Assembly: GCA_945872815.1 (NCBI GenBank)
Contig: CAMCAY010000015.1
Span: 1-45,003 of the forward strand
Length of the DNA stretch: 45,003 nucleotides
Direction of reading: 5' to 3'
DNA from: Chitinophaga pinensis
GTDB taxonomy: Bacteria; Bacteroidota; Bacteroidia; Chitinophagales; Chitinophagaceae
Below are positions 33,333 to 42,069 of the stretch, one piece after another. Under the pieces are notes generated by a model, which saw only the letters and a program-made list of their open reading frames with translations, was not told where the DNA came from and made no database searches. Every line of letters begins with the position of its first letter. The first letter of the stretch is position 1. The position numbers and the translations under genes were made by a program.

Positions 33333-33989
33333 TTAAATAAATGCAATTATATCTACCCCTCCTTTAACGGGTTGATTGAGTTCTACATTTATCTTAGTTC
33401 CCACGGGAAGCAACAGGTCTACCCTACTTCCAAACTTAATAAAGCCCAACTCTTCGGTTTGTTTTACTTTTTGGCCAACTTTTAGATAATTAACAATTCT
33501 TTTAGCTAAGGCGCCGGCAATTTGTTTAACTAAAACCTCCGTATTGCCCTTTTTTAATACAACAGAATGGCGTTCATTTTCTGTGGAAGATTTTGGATTC
33601 CATGCTACTAAATATTTGCCTTTGTGATATTGATTATACACCACGTCTCCATCCATTGGATTTCTGTTTACATGCACATTTGCCGGACTCATGAATATAG
33701 AAACCTGCAGTCTCTTTTCTTTAAAATATTCTTCGTCATACATTTCTTCAATTACAACTACCTTTCCATCACAGGGAGACACAACTGCGTTTTCCTGAAT
33801 GGTTAATTTTCTTGCAGGTATTCTGAAAAATGAAATCAAAAACAACCAAACAAAAATAGAAAGGAATAAGAACAAGTCACCCACCCAACAATAATTAGAA
33901 CAAGACAACCAAAAAACTACAGCATTTAAAATTGAAAGTATTATTGCCGAAATAATAATAGTTGGATAACCTTCCCGATGTATAGTCAT
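33333..33989 (-). CDS. psd: Phosphatidylserine decarboxylase
   Basis: Makes phosphatidylethanolamine from phosphatidylserine at the inner membrane; the proenzyme cleaves itself to form a pyruvoyl group. 218 residues, the short (type A) form common in Bacteroidota. Two hydrophobic N-terminal segments (about 10-50) precede the catalytic part. The self-cleavage site is FGSR, cut between Gly187 and Ser188, and FIKFGSRVDLLLPVG is the family end motif. VVSPCDGKV and IFMSPANVHVNRNPMDG are also standard. It follows cdsA in the same operon, so two steps of phospholipid synthesis are linked. Confidence 0.95.
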   Translation of the reverse strand: MTIHREGYPTIIISAIILSILNAVVFWLSCSNYCWVGDLFLFLSIFVWLFLISFFRIPARKLTIQENAVVSPCDGKVVVIEEMYDEEYFKEKRLQVSIFMSPANVHVNRNPMDGDVVYNQYHKGKYLVAWNPKSSTENERHSVVLKKGNTEVLVKQIAGALAKRIVNYLKVGQKVKQTEELGFIKFGSRVDLLLPVGTKINVELNQPVKGGVDIIAFI

Positions 33990-34041
33990 AAAAATATTTT
34001 GTCTGGCAAATGTACAACGAAGCCAATAATATCAATCAGTA

Positions 34042-34722
34042 TTAGAGGAATAATTTGATATAGACCCAAACCATGGGTGTTGCAATCAATAGGGAATCGA
34101 ATCTGTCGAGGAATCCTCCATGACCGGGCATGATGTTGCCGCTATCTTTAATATTGGCAGTTCTTTTGATTTTACTTTCCAACAAATCTCCCATTGTGCC
34201 AAACACTCCGCAAATCAATGCAATAGCAGTCCAGTGATACCATAATAAAATTCCGGCGGGCTTTATTGTGATGCCTAATAAAGTAATGAGAACAGTGCTC
34301 AAAACAATTCCGCCAATGGTTCCTTCCCACGTTTTTTTAGGAGAAACAATTGTCAATGGTGTTTTCCCCATCAGCGAGCCAATGATATAGGCACCAGTAT
34401 CATTTATCCAGATGGAAAAGACAATGCCTGCGGGTATTACCGGAGAAAAAATATTCTCTCCCTCTAAGGAATGATTTCCAAGATAAATCAATCTGTATAA
34501 AGGCAAAACTATATAAGGCAAAGCCACCAGTGTATATAAAGAAATATTCTTTTTGGTAATCATATTCATTATCTTAATAAACTCCATAATGCAACCGAAC
34601 ATGATGAATATAAAAAGACAATTAAAAAAAAATGCGTTTATAAAAAGACCGCTAAGCATAATCGCAGCAAATACAATAGCAGTTAATGTCCTTGTTTTAA
34701 ATGTTTGAAAATTGAGTGCCAA
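34042..34722 (-). CDS. cdsA: Phosphatidate cytidylyltransferase
   Basis: Makes CDP-diacylglycerol from phosphatidic acid and CTP, the precursor of phosphatidylserine. 226 residues with about six hydrophobic helices. The signature GDLLESKIKRTANIKDSGN then GHGGFLDRFDSL, with the two metal-binding Asp, is intact near the C-terminus. The start is uncertain: no ATG exists before the first helix. TTG at 34720-34722 gives MALNFQTFKTRTLTAIVF, like related proteins, while TTG at 34746 would add eight residues and lies right behind a near-match to a -7 box. I take 34722. psd follows after 52 bases. Confidence 0.92.
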   Translation of the reverse strand: MALNFQTFKTRTLTAIVFAAIMLSGLFINAFFFNCLFIFIMFGCIMEFIKIMNMITKKNISLYTLVALPYIVLPLYRLIYLGNHSLEGENIFSPVIPAGIVFSIWINDTGAYIIGSLMGKTPLTIVSPKKTWEGTIGGIVLSTVLITLLGITIKPAGILLWYHWTAIALICGVFGTMGDLLESKIKRTANIKDSGNIMPGHGGFLDRFDSLLIATPMVWVYIKLFL

Positions 34723-34783
34723 TTTGATAGTTTTGGTAAAATGCAAATATCCGAAATGAAATCATTAAACGGAATGAATATTT

Positions 34784-36694
34784 CTATTGATTCAAGTTGA
34801 ATTTGTTGTTTGAATTTAGTAAATCAGTATATTTTGATGCCATTTCATTGTTTCCTTTTCTTGTCCATGCCTGTACGAGTAATTGATACACTTTGGGCGT
34901 TTTAATATCTAATTGTAATGCTCTATTGCCATAGTAAATACACTGATCAAAATTTCCTCTTAAGTAGTTTACTACTTCAAGGTTTGTAATAGTCATTTCA
35001 TTGGAGGAATCTGCCTGATAAGAGCGGGCAAAATAAACAGCCGCAGAGTCGTATTCATTTCTTGACGCGTATATTGAACCCAGGTTATTCAATGCGAAAA
35101 TTTGGCCTGGTGTTGCAGCCAATGACATTTTATAGTATTTGATTGCATTGGCGGTATCAGATATCATTGAAAAGATAAGTCCTACTTTATACGATGCATC
35201 TGAATTGTCGGGAAAAATATCCAGACTTTTTTTATAGTACTTTATTGATTTTTGTATCAAATCCTTTTTTACTTCAGCATCAACTTCTTTTTCGGCTAAA
35301 TTCATGTATTCGCTTCCCAATGCGGCATTGGTTCTACTACTTTGCGGAGCATTACTAGCACCTGACTCAAAAAGTGTAAAATTATTTTTCCAATCACCGC
35401 ATCGAACGATGCTCATCCCTGAGAATACAAACAACAGAACCAATACAATTTGGGTAAATATTTTCTTTTTTGTTCCGCTAAAATCCGACAAATTGATTTT
35501 TAAAATTTCACTTAATACAAACACTGCTAACAATGCAAATGCAAAAGATGGAACAAACATAAAGCGTTCAGCCAATGTGGCGCCGTTCATCAATAAAAGA
35601 TTGTTTGTTGGAAGAGACGTAATAAAATAAAATAGAATTGCAAAAGCAATCACCGGCTTTTTCTTAAAATTAAGAATTGCAACAAAAGCCAAACCAGCAT
35701 ACATTATCAAACCCATCCATGGCAATACATCTGTCCAGCCGACCAGTGGTATTTGATTAAATGAGTAATCCCAACTTAAAGGCCATGGAACAAACAAAAG
35801 TTTAACATAGTAAAACAAGATTTCCATTTTGGTGGCAACCATCTGAGCGAAATTTGTTGAACCAGCTAAAACATTGTCCAGCATGGGGATTTTCATGGTA
35901 TGAGGTACTCCAACTCCATTGTACATGGCATGTTCTCGCATCATTAAATAAATGCCCATGCTCAACAATAAAGGCAAAGACTTTATTAATACGGACTTGA
36001 TTTTTTGGTCAAAAAACATATAATAACTTAGCGGAAGAATAACTACAAAAGCAATTGCACTCTCTTTTGAAAACATAGCAAACAGCAAGAGTAAAGCAGC
36101 GAATATCGTTCTTGCTGAATTATTACTGATGTCTTCTTTTTTGGCAGGTAAGAATTTTATCCATGCCATGATTCCAAATAATGCGGCAAGTATTTCATCT
36201 CTACTTTTTATACTGGATACTACTTCCGAATGAATTGGATGAACCAAAAATAAGGATGCTACAAATGCAAGTATTAATTGGTGTACCTCCGGAAATAACC
36301 TAAAAAGTAATGTAAACAACAATTGAACAATGAGGATATAAAGCAGTACATTAACAAAATGAGAAGATGATGCAGAATTATCAAACATCTGTTTATCTAT
36401 TGCAAAAGAAAGAAGTGTAAATGGACGATAGGGCTGAACACCAACAGAACGATCGAATTTATTCATACTGCCGTAAGAAAAAAACTCAGTAAATCCTGCG
36501 AGACCTTTTTGAACAGATTCATGCTTTTGATAAAAAATATCATCATCTAATGTAAACTCAAACCCAACGGACTGAATGTATAACACTATTGCCAATAGGG
36601 CAAGAATTACCCTTATGGAGAAATTACTGATGCCTGTTGATTTTTTGTCTGATACTACTGAAGCTTGATTTAACTTCTTTTTATTTTGTTGCAT
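34784..36694 (-). CDS. Multi-helix membrane protein with TPR tail
   Basis: A 636-residue protein. Residues about 25-430 contain roughly ten membrane helices with the early loop FTLDDDIFYQKHESVQKGLA, which recalls the outward Asp-Asp/Glu loop of the PMT/GT-C glycosyltransferases, and the overall build (GT-C helices plus TPR) is that of the eukaryotic TMTC group. The C-terminal part (about 450-630) is a run of tetratricopeptide repeats (KSIKYYKKSLDIFPDNSDA, then AIKYYKMSLAATPGQIFAL). Such a plan suggests protein O-mannosylation or another lipid-linked sugar transfer in the envelope, but catalysis is not proven. It is transcribed with CPBP, cdsA and psd. Confidence 0.82.
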   Translation of the reverse strand: MQQNKKKLNQASVVSDKKSTGISNFSIRVILALLAIVLYIQSVGFEFTLDDDIFYQKHESVQKGLAGFTEFFSYGSMNKFDRSVGVQPYRPFTLLSFAIDKQMFDNSASSSHFVNVLLYILIVQLLFTLLFRLFPEVHQLILAFVASLFLVHPIHSEVVSSIKSRDEILAALFGIMAWIKFLPAKKEDISNNSARTIFAALLLLFAMFSKESAIAFVVILPLSYYMFFDQKIKSVLIKSLPLLLSMGIYLMMREHAMYNGVGVPHTMKIPMLDNVLAGSTNFAQMVATKMEILFYYVKLLFVPWPLSWDYSFNQIPLVGWTDVLPWMGLIMYAGLAFVAILNFKKKPVIAFAILFYFITSLPTNNLLLMNGATLAERFMFVPSFAFALLAVFVLSEILKINLSDFSGTKKKIFTQIVLVLLFVFSGMSIVRCGDWKNNFTLFESGASNAPQSSRTNAALGSEYMNLAEKEVDAEVKKDLIQKSIKYYKKSLDIFPDNSDASYKVGLIFSMISDTANAIKYYKMSLAATPGQIFALNNLGSIYASRNEYDSAAVYFARSYQADSSNEMTITNLEVVNYLRGNFDQCIYYGNRALQLDIKTPKVYQLLVQAWTRKGNNEMASKYTDLLNSNNKFNLNQ

Positions 36695-36743
36695 GTGAAA
36701 AAGAATTTTTTTCTTTTGCCAATGAAATTGTTAACAAAGTAAC

Positions 36744-36751
36744 CAAAGTTA
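36744..36751 (-). promoter_or_regulatory. Candidate -7 element of the TPR-cdsA-psd genes
   Basis: The minus strand reads TAACTTTG, perfect for TAnnTTTG, about 50 bases before the TPR gene start. No TTG at the right distance upstream was found, so the element may be weak or fortuitous. Confidence 0.32.
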
Positions 36752-36765
36752 AAAAGAAAAATAAT

Positions 36766-37749
36766 TTATGAAAATGGGGCTGCTGTATTTTCTGTAATCA
36801 GTAATGATTGTTCTTTTGCAATTATTTTCATCCTGTTTTTTTCAGTGTACCTGTTCAGGAATTTAAATAAAGCAAACAAAACTACAATAGCTATAATTCC
36901 AACCCACCAATCCACTTGGGTGTCAAGTTTGCTGATGTCTATTTTTTCTTTTCTAAAACTTAAAACATACATCTGGGAAACCGCAATAGCATTATTCAGG
37001 AAATGAGCAATTGTATTGATCCATATATTTTTTGTTTGGTGAAACATCCAGCCCAAAACAAAACCCAACACTATTCTACTCAATAACAGATAAACAGACA
37101 TGTGAATCAAACTAAAAACTACGGAAGTGACAACAATCGCCAATAGGGGCTTTTTCCACCACTTTACAAGTAAAGTCTGTATTGCTCCTCTGAAAAACAA
37201 TTCTTCAAATAGTGCAGGAAAAAAGGCCATGATGATTAATGCTGAAATAAAATCTCCTATTCCACTTAAATGACTCAACATTATAATCTGGTCGTTGTAA
37301 GCATTTTCTAAACTTTTGGCAACATTATTCAATTGTGGAAAATGAATGACTATTTTTTCACTGAGTTCTTGTAAAGGACCCGCCATGATATTGGCAGTAA
37401 AGATGATCAGAAACCCCAGTAAAATCTGAAAAACATTGAAATACTTATTAAAGCCTAGCCAGAAGAGATTTTTTCCATTGCAAACAAAAGAAAACAACAT
37501 TGCGGGAACAAAAAATAAAAAAAAAGTGCTTAATACCTGCATTAGTCTTATAGCTCCTAAATTTTCTGGTTTTTTCATTGCTTCCAACATCGCTTCACTC
37601 ATTTTATCTAAGGGAGTACCCTGAGGAGCAATTTGAAACCCAATTACCACTTGCAGAATTGTTGTTAAAATCAAACCCAATCCTACAAAACATAAAATCA
37701 TTCCCAATTGACCAAAACCGGTATAACCTTTATTGCTTTTATATTGCAT
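36766..37749 (-). CDS. CPBP-family intramembrane protease
   Basis: A 327-residue polytopic membrane protein of the CPBP (Abi/CAAX) group. Motif 1 EELFFRG gives the paired Glu and Arg (EExxxR), motif 2 is FSLIH with its His, and the last motif is NTIAHFLNNAIAV, the H-x-x-x-N type. These are the metal-binding marks of the Rce1-type protease fold. Substrate unknown; members serve in peptide processing, bacteriocin immunity or none known. I start at ATG 37747-37749 (MQYKSNKGYTGFGQLGMILC); an upstream extension to 37782 would overlap the dusB promoter. It begins the minus-strand run CPBP, TPR, cdsA, psd. Confidence 0.85.
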   Translation of the reverse strand: MQYKSNKGYTGFGQLGMILCFVGLGLILTTILQVVIGFQIAPQGTPLDKMSEAMLEAMKKPENLGAIRLMQVLSTFFLFFVPAMLFSFVCNGKNLFWLGFNKYFNVFQILLGFLIIFTANIMAGPLQELSEKIVIHFPQLNNVAKSLENAYNDQIIMLSHLSGIGDFISALIIMAFFPALFEELFFRGAIQTLLVKWWKKPLLAIVVTSVVFSLIHMSVYLLLSRIVLGFVLGWMFHQTKNIWINTIAHFLNNAIAVSQMYVLSFRKEKIDISKLDTQVDWWVGIIAIVVLFALFKFLNRYTEKNRMKIIAKEQSLLITENTAAPFS

Positions 37750-37774
37750 ACACGAAGTATTAATTGTAATTTTG
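37744..37774 (+). promoter_or_regulatory. Promoter of dusB
   Basis: TTG (37744-37746), a 20-base spacer and TAATTTTG (37767-37774), both elements perfect and ideally spaced. A leader of roughly 15 bases leads to dusB at 37797. On the opposite strand a second TAATTTTG (37794-37787) could serve the divergent CPBP gene. Confidence 0.68.
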
Positions 37775-37796
37775 CAATGCAATATACAAAATTACT

Positions 37797-38834
37797 ATGC
37801 CCAAAATAGGCGACATCATATTACCTGATTTTCCTTTACTCCTCGCTCCAATGGAAGATGTGAGTGATCCTCCTTTTCGTGCAGTATGTAAAGACAATGG
37901 AGCCGACCTTATGTATAGTGAGTTCATCAGCAGTGAGGGTCTTATTCGAGATGCCATCAAGAGCAAGCAGAAACTTGATTTCAGTGAAGAGGAAAGACCT
38001 TTTGGCATTCAGATTTTTGGTGGAGATGAAGAAGCGATGGCCATGAGTGCGAAAATTTGTGGAACGGTAAACCCAGACCTAGTGGACATCAACTTCGGGT
38101 GTCCAGTTAAAAAAGTGGTTAGCAAAGGCGCGGGTGCGGGCGTATTAAAAGATATTGATTTAATGATTCGTTTGACTGAAGCAGTTGTAAAAAGCACTTC
38201 GCTTCCCGTTACTGTAAAAACAAGACTGGGTTGGGATGATCAGTCAAAAAATATTGAAGAAGTTGCCGAAAGACTGCAGGATGTAGGAGTGAAGGCTTTG
38301 GCTATTCACGGAAGAACCAGAGCACAATTATACAAAGGAGAGGCTGACTGGACCTTGATTGGAAAAGTAAAAAACAATCCACGTATGCATATTCCCATTT
38401 TTGGAAATGGAGATATAGATGGTGCTCAAAAAGCTTATGAATATAAAAACCGGTATGGTGTTGATGGTATTATGATTGGAAGAGCTGCCATTGGATATCC
38501 GTGGATTTTCAGAGAAATAAAAGCTTACTTAAAAGACAAAACAATCCTTCCTTCTCCTACACTTGAAGAAAGAATTCAGGTTTGTAAAAAACATTTACAC
38601 AAATCTTTGGAATGGAAGGGCCCTATAGTAGGCATCAATGAAATGCGCAGACATTATACCAATTATTTAAAAGGATTATCGGGTATAAAAGAGTTCCGAT
38701 ATAAACTTGTTACACTTACCTCTCCCGAAGCCATCAATGAAGTATTGGATCAAATTAGTGTACATTACAAAGACTATCAGTTTCAACATACCCCAATTGA
38801 AATAATTGATTATCATCAAAATTGTCCTTTATAA
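37797..38834 (+). CDS. dusB: tRNA-dihydrouridine synthase
   Basis: FMN enzyme that reduces particular uridines in tRNA. 345 residues. LLAPMEDVSDPPFRAVC is the N-terminal Dus signature, the catalytic Cys102 is in INFGCPVKKVVSKGAGAGVL, FMN contacts are in IHGRTRAQLYKGEADW and IFGNGDIDG, and GIMIGRAAIGYPWIF follows. The C-terminal helical tRNA-binding part is complete. The size and pattern fit the DusB group, which modifies position 17 in E. coli, though Dus specificity in Bacteroidota is not certain. ATG start with a good promoter directly upstream. Confidence 0.95.
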   Translation: MPKIGDIILPDFPLLLAPMEDVSDPPFRAVCKDNGADLMYSEFISSEGLIRDAIKSKQKLDFSEEERPFGIQIFGGDEEAMAMSAKICGTVNPDLVDINFGCPVKKVVSKGAGAGVLKDIDLMIRLTEAVVKSTSLPVTVKTRLGWDDQSKNIEEVAERLQDVGVKALAIHGRTRAQLYKGEADWTLIGKVKNNPRMHIPIFGNGDIDGAQKAYEYKNRYGVDGIMIGRAAIGYPWIFREIKAYLKDKTILPSPTLEERIQVCKKHLHKSLEWKGPIVGINEMRRHYTNYLKGLSGIKEFRYKLVTLTSPEAINEVLDQISVHYKDYQFQHTPIEIIDYHQNCPL

Positions 38835-38861
38835 ATGTCAGGATTATTTTGATTGTATTTT

Positions 38862-39527
38862 TTAATCTAATCCCAATGCAGCTTTCATTTCCTTTCCTAA
38901 CGGATCTACTGCAGAGGGAAGATAAGAATCCAGTAATCCGTTTTCATCAATGATATATTTACAAAAATTCCAGGATGGTGCTTTATCATTCCAACCGTTT
39001 AGGCTTTTATCCGTGAGCCATTTATAAATTTCTTGCTGGTCTTTATTTTTTATTACAACTCCTTTTTTTGCCAAGGGAAATTCAACACCATAGTTTTTTT
39101 TACAAAATTGTGCAATTTCAGCATCGTTCTTTTTTTCTTGTTGGGCGAAATCATTTGCCGGAAAGCCAATAATAGTGAGCTTCTCCTTGTATTGTTGGTA
39201 TAGTTTTTCCAGGTTCTCATATTGACCAGTAAAGCCACAATCGGATGCTGTATTGACTAATACAATTTTCTTACCTTTTAATGTTGACATGTCTAAAATA
39301 CTCCCGTCATTCAATTCTATTTTAATAGAATAAAAATCTATAGAAGGATTTGTATGTTGCACATTATACACTGCTTCTTTCTTTGACTTGCCTGTCCACA
39401 TGATTAATGGGTAAAATGCTTTTAATATTTTTTGTTTTGTAGTCATTTGTTTGGTGTTTTTATTGACAACGGTTACGTAAACTGCCGTTGCAGAAAATAA
39501 AATAAGAGAAGCTATCAATGTCTTCAT
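38862..39527 (-). CDS. Membrane-anchored glutathione peroxidase-like thiol peroxidase
   Basis: A 221-residue peroxidase with an N-terminal hydrophobic anchor or uncleaved signal (about 2-20), then a linker of about 45 residues, then a thioredoxin-fold GPx domain. The peroxidatic Cys is Cys97 (NTASDCGFTGQYENLEKLY), Gln130 and the Trp186-Asn187 pair complete the catalytic tetrad. The Cys common in the GFPCNQF motif is Ala here (GFPANDF). Cys142 (AQFCKKNYG) and Cys189 (NFCKYI) could serve as resolving residues. It most likely reduces hydroperoxides with thioredoxin in the periplasm. ATG 39525-39527 is used; a TTG at 39551 is less apt. It follows the aldehyde dehydrogenase gene. Confidence 0.9.
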   Translation of the reverse strand: MKTLIASLILFSATAVYVTVVNKNTKQMTTKQKILKAFYPLIMWTGKSKKEAVYNVQHTNPSIDFYSIKIELNDGSILDMSTLKGKKIVLVNTASDCGFTGQYENLEKLYQQYKEKLTIIGFPANDFAQQEKKNDAEIAQFCKKNYGVEFPLAKKGVVIKNKDQQEIYKWLTDKSLNGWNDKAPSWNFCKYIIDENGLLDSYLPSAVDPLGKEMKAALGLD

Positions 39528-39553
39528 AATTCTATGGTGCTTTAATTTCAAAA

Positions 39554-40927
39554 TTACCTGATAAATTTTTTGAACAAACTTAATTTCCCTTTAAATGGTG
39601 GGTACTTAAATGAAGGGTCAAACCAAGTAGGCGTTTTTAATATAGATTTCTTGTGACTAAATGTATCAAAAGAGTATTTTCCCTGATACTGACCGATTCC
39701 ACTCGAACCTCTTCCACCAAAAGGCAAATGAGGGTTTGTTAAATGCCAGCAAGCATTATTAATACAACCCCCGCCAAAAGCAATATTCTCTAACCATTTT
39801 TTTTCATTTTCTTCTGAAGAGGTAAATACATAAAACGCCAGCGGATTTTTGTGTTTTTCAATAATTTTTATTGCTTCATCCTGTACATGAAATGAGATGA
39901 TAGGAAGAATGGGGCCAAATATTTCTTCATTCATGATGGCACTGTTTAAATCAATATCAACCATCAATGTTGGTTCTATAAACAGATTTTCTCTGTTATT
40001 CCTGCCTCCGTAAATCACTTTTCCATCTTTCAAATATTGGGTAATTCGGTCGAATTGTCTGTGATTGATGACTTTGCCATAGTGATCCATTTTTTCCGCG
40101 TTATCAGTAAAAAATTGACTAAGTGTACTTTTAAGAATATCAATAAATTTTTCTTTTACTGAATGATGCACCAATAGATAATCAGGGGCAACACAAATCT
40201 GTCCTGCATTTGAAAATTTTGTAACAGCGACGCGTTTTGCTGCAACTTTTAAATCGGCATCAGCTTCTATAACACAAGGGCTTTTTCCACCTAATTCAAG
40301 TGTAACCGGTACCAATTGACTAGCTGCCATTTGATATACCAATTTTCCAACAATGGGACTGCCGGTAAAAAAAACATAATCAAAGCAAAATTGATTCATC
40401 ATTTCCGGAACAACGAGCGCTCCTTCTCCTTCAGTAAAAAGAATGTAATTTTTATCAAAACATTCATTCATCATTTGCTTGATCAGCTTAGTTGTTGCGG
40501 GTGCGTACTCAGAAGATTTCAAAACAACGCAATTGCCTGCAGCAATAGCACCAATGGCAGGTTTTAACAACAACTGCAAAGGATAATTCCAGGGGCTGAT
40601 GATCAATACCACTCCCATTGGTTCATTCAAGATAAAACTGGAAGAAGGAAAATTAAGTAAATTGGTTTTTACTTTCTGAGGACTAGACCATTTATCTAAG
40701 TTATTCAATACATGGTTAATCTCGGACAGCACTATGCCAATTTCCGTAACCCAACACTCTTCGGGGCTTTTCTTCAAATCTTGGTAGAGGGCAGCATAAA
40801 CTTCCTTTTCGTATTTTAACAGAATCGATTTAAGGTTGAGTAATTGTTGTTTTCTAAAAGCCTGTTTTTTTGTTGAGCCAGTGTTATAAAATTCTCTGAC
40901 ATTTTTTAATTGAGCAACCAAGTCCAT
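39554..40927 (-). CDS. Aldehyde dehydrogenase, class 3 type
   Basis: Oxidises aldehydes with NAD(P). 457 residues, the short form of the class 3 (fatty aldehyde-like) group, which lacks part of the N-terminal oligomerisation region. Asn114 is in SPWNYPLQLL, Glu211 in VTLELGGKSP and the catalytic Cys245 in AGQICVAPDY; all are in place. It likely removes lipid-derived or other aldehydes, which suits its place before a peroxidase. Its start codon lies inside the tadA promoter region on the other strand (40910-40940), so the two promoters overlap. Confidence 0.93.
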   Translation of the reverse strand: MDLVAQLKNVREFYNTGSTKKQAFRKQQLLNLKSILLKYEKEVYAALYQDLKKSPEECWVTEIGIVLSEINHVLNNLDKWSSPQKVKTNLLNFPSSSFILNEPMGVVLIISPWNYPLQLLLKPAIGAIAAGNCVVLKSSEYAPATTKLIKQMMNECFDKNYILFTEGEGALVVPEMMNQFCFDYVFFTGSPIVGKLVYQMAASQLVPVTLELGGKSPCVIEADADLKVAAKRVAVTKFSNAGQICVAPDYLLVHHSVKEKFIDILKSTLSQFFTDNAEKMDHYGKVINHRQFDRITQYLKDGKVIYGGRNNRENLFIEPTLMVDIDLNSAIMNEEIFGPILPIISFHVQDEAIKIIEKHKNPLAFYVFTSSEENEKKWLENIAFGGGCINNACWHLTNPHLPFGGRGSSGIGQYQGKYSFDTFSHKKSILKTPTWFDPSFKYPPFKGKLSLFKKFIR

Positions 40928-40940
40928 TGTTGTAAATTTG
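40910..40940 (+). promoter_or_regulatory. Promoter of tadA
   Basis: TTG (40910-40912), a 20-base spacer and TAAATTTG (40933-40940): both elements perfect. The leader before tadA (40960) would be about 13-15 bases. The element overlaps the first codons of the divergent aldehyde dehydrogenase. Confidence 0.68.
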
Positions 40941-40959
40941 AAATAAAGTTACAGTTCTA

Positions 40960-41400
40960 ATGATGAATGATGAACATTATATGAAGATTGCATTGGCAGA
41001 AGCACAAAAAGCCTTCAACAAAGAAGAGGTTCCCATCGGAGCCGTTATAGTCATGCAAGATAAAATTATTGCAAAAGGATACAATCAGGTAGAACTGATG
41101 AATGACAGCACAGCACATGCCGAAATCATTGCATTGACCACTGCCTATAATTATCTTGGCAGCAAATATCTTCCTGAAGCGACCTTATACGTTACGGTTG
41201 AACCATGTTTGATGTGCAGTGGTGCGCTCTATTGGAGTAAAATCAGTCGGATAGTTTTTGGTGCTTATGATGATAAAAACAGTTATAGAAAAAGCACCGG
41301 ACAAAACAATCCTTTTCATCCTAAAACAACCATTATTGGAGGAGTAATGGAAGAGGAGTGTAGTCAATTAATGAAGGATTTTTTCAAAAAGTTGAGATAG
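40960..41400 (+). CDS. tadA: tRNA-adenosine(34) deaminase
   Basis: Converts adenosine 34 of tRNA-Arg(ACG) to inosine, needed for decoding. 146 residues of the cytidine/deoxycytidylate deaminase fold. Zinc motif HAE at 53-55 and PCxxC with Cys83 and Cys86 (TVEPCLMCSGALYWSKI) are in place. A second ATG at 40963 is a possible start. The short form is typical of bacteria. Sole gene under its promoter; sodA follows after 41 bases. Confidence 0.95.
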   Translation: MMNDEHYMKIALAEAQKAFNKEEVPIGAVIVMQDKIIAKGYNQVELMNDSTAHAEIIALTTAYNYLGSKYLPEATLYVTVEPCLMCSGALYWSKISRIVFGAYDDKNSYRKSTGQNNPFHPKTTIIGGVMEEECSQLMKDFFKKLR

Positions 41401-41419
41401 TATTTTAATTACATTCATT

Positions 41420-41427
41420 TACCTTTG
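41420..41427 (+). promoter_or_regulatory. Candidate -7 element of the superoxide dismutase gene
   Basis: TACCTTTG, a perfect TAnnTTTG, ends 14 bases before the start codon. A TTG lies 25 bases upstream, too far for the ideal pattern, so only the -7 box is well supported. Confidence 0.45.
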
Positions 41428-41441
41428 CAAAAAAAATATTT

Positions 41442-42047
41442 ATGGCATTTACATTATCACCATTACCTTACGCACACGAAGCATTAGAGCCAAATATAGA
41501 CGCTCAAACAATGCATATACACCATGGAAAGCATCATCAGGCTTATGTGGACAATTTAAATAAAGCTATCGCTGGTACAGAGCATGAATCAAAGTCAATT
41601 GAAGAGTTGGTAAAGCATGCCGGTTCCATTAGTGTTGCAGTTCGCAACAATGGCGGCGGACATTGGAATCATAATTTTTTCTGGGCAAGCATGGCACCTA
41701 ATGCGGGTGGTATTCCTTCCGGGAAATTGGGCGATGCCATCAATCAATCATTTGGTTCATTCGACGCATTCAAAGAAAAATTCAGCCAAGCTGGTATGAC
41801 AAGATTTGGTAGCGGATGGGCATGGCTAATTGTAAAGGATGGAAAATTGGAAATAAGTTCTACTCCTAATCAAGACAATCCTTTGATGGACGTGGCAGAA
41901 GTAAAAGGAATGCCAATTTTAGGTGCGGATGTTTGGGAGCATGCTTACTATTTAAAATACCAAAACAGGCGTGCTGATTATTTAGCGGCATTCTGGAATG
42001 TAGTAAACTGGGCTGTTGTAGCTGAAAGAATGGAAGCTGCTATGTAA
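41442..42047 (+). CDS. sodA: Superoxide dismutase (Mn-type or cambialistic)
   Basis: Turns superoxide into hydrogen peroxide and oxygen. 201 residues, cytoplasmic, no signal peptide. Metal ligands His27 ([13 protein letters not shown]), His77 (HWNHNFFW), Asp163 and His167 (DVWEHAYY) are present. The Gln that helps tune the metal lies in STPNQDNPL (Gln144) rather than beside NHxFxW, which is the manganese pattern; many Bacteroidota enzymes accept either metal, so I keep the name tentative. A strong terminator follows at 42070-42112. Confidence 0.93.
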   Translation: MAFTLSPLPYAHEALEPNIDAQTMHIHHGKHHQAYVDNLNKAIAGTEHESKSIEELVKHAGSISVAVRNNGGGHWNHNFFWASMAPNAGGIPSGKLGDAINQSFGSFDAFKEKFSQAGMTRFGSGWAWLIVKDGKLEISSTPNQDNPLMDVAEVKGMPILGADVWEHAYYLKYQNRRADYLAAFWNVVNWAVVAERMEAAM

Positions 42048-42069
42048 TTATAAATGATAAATTTAGAGA

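Noticed and set aside
33118-33336. Plus-strand open frame opposite the 58-residue secreted protein
   Set aside because: The minus-strand gene has a signal peptide, promoter and terminator; this frame runs through its poly-Lys complement and gives a Phe-rich product.
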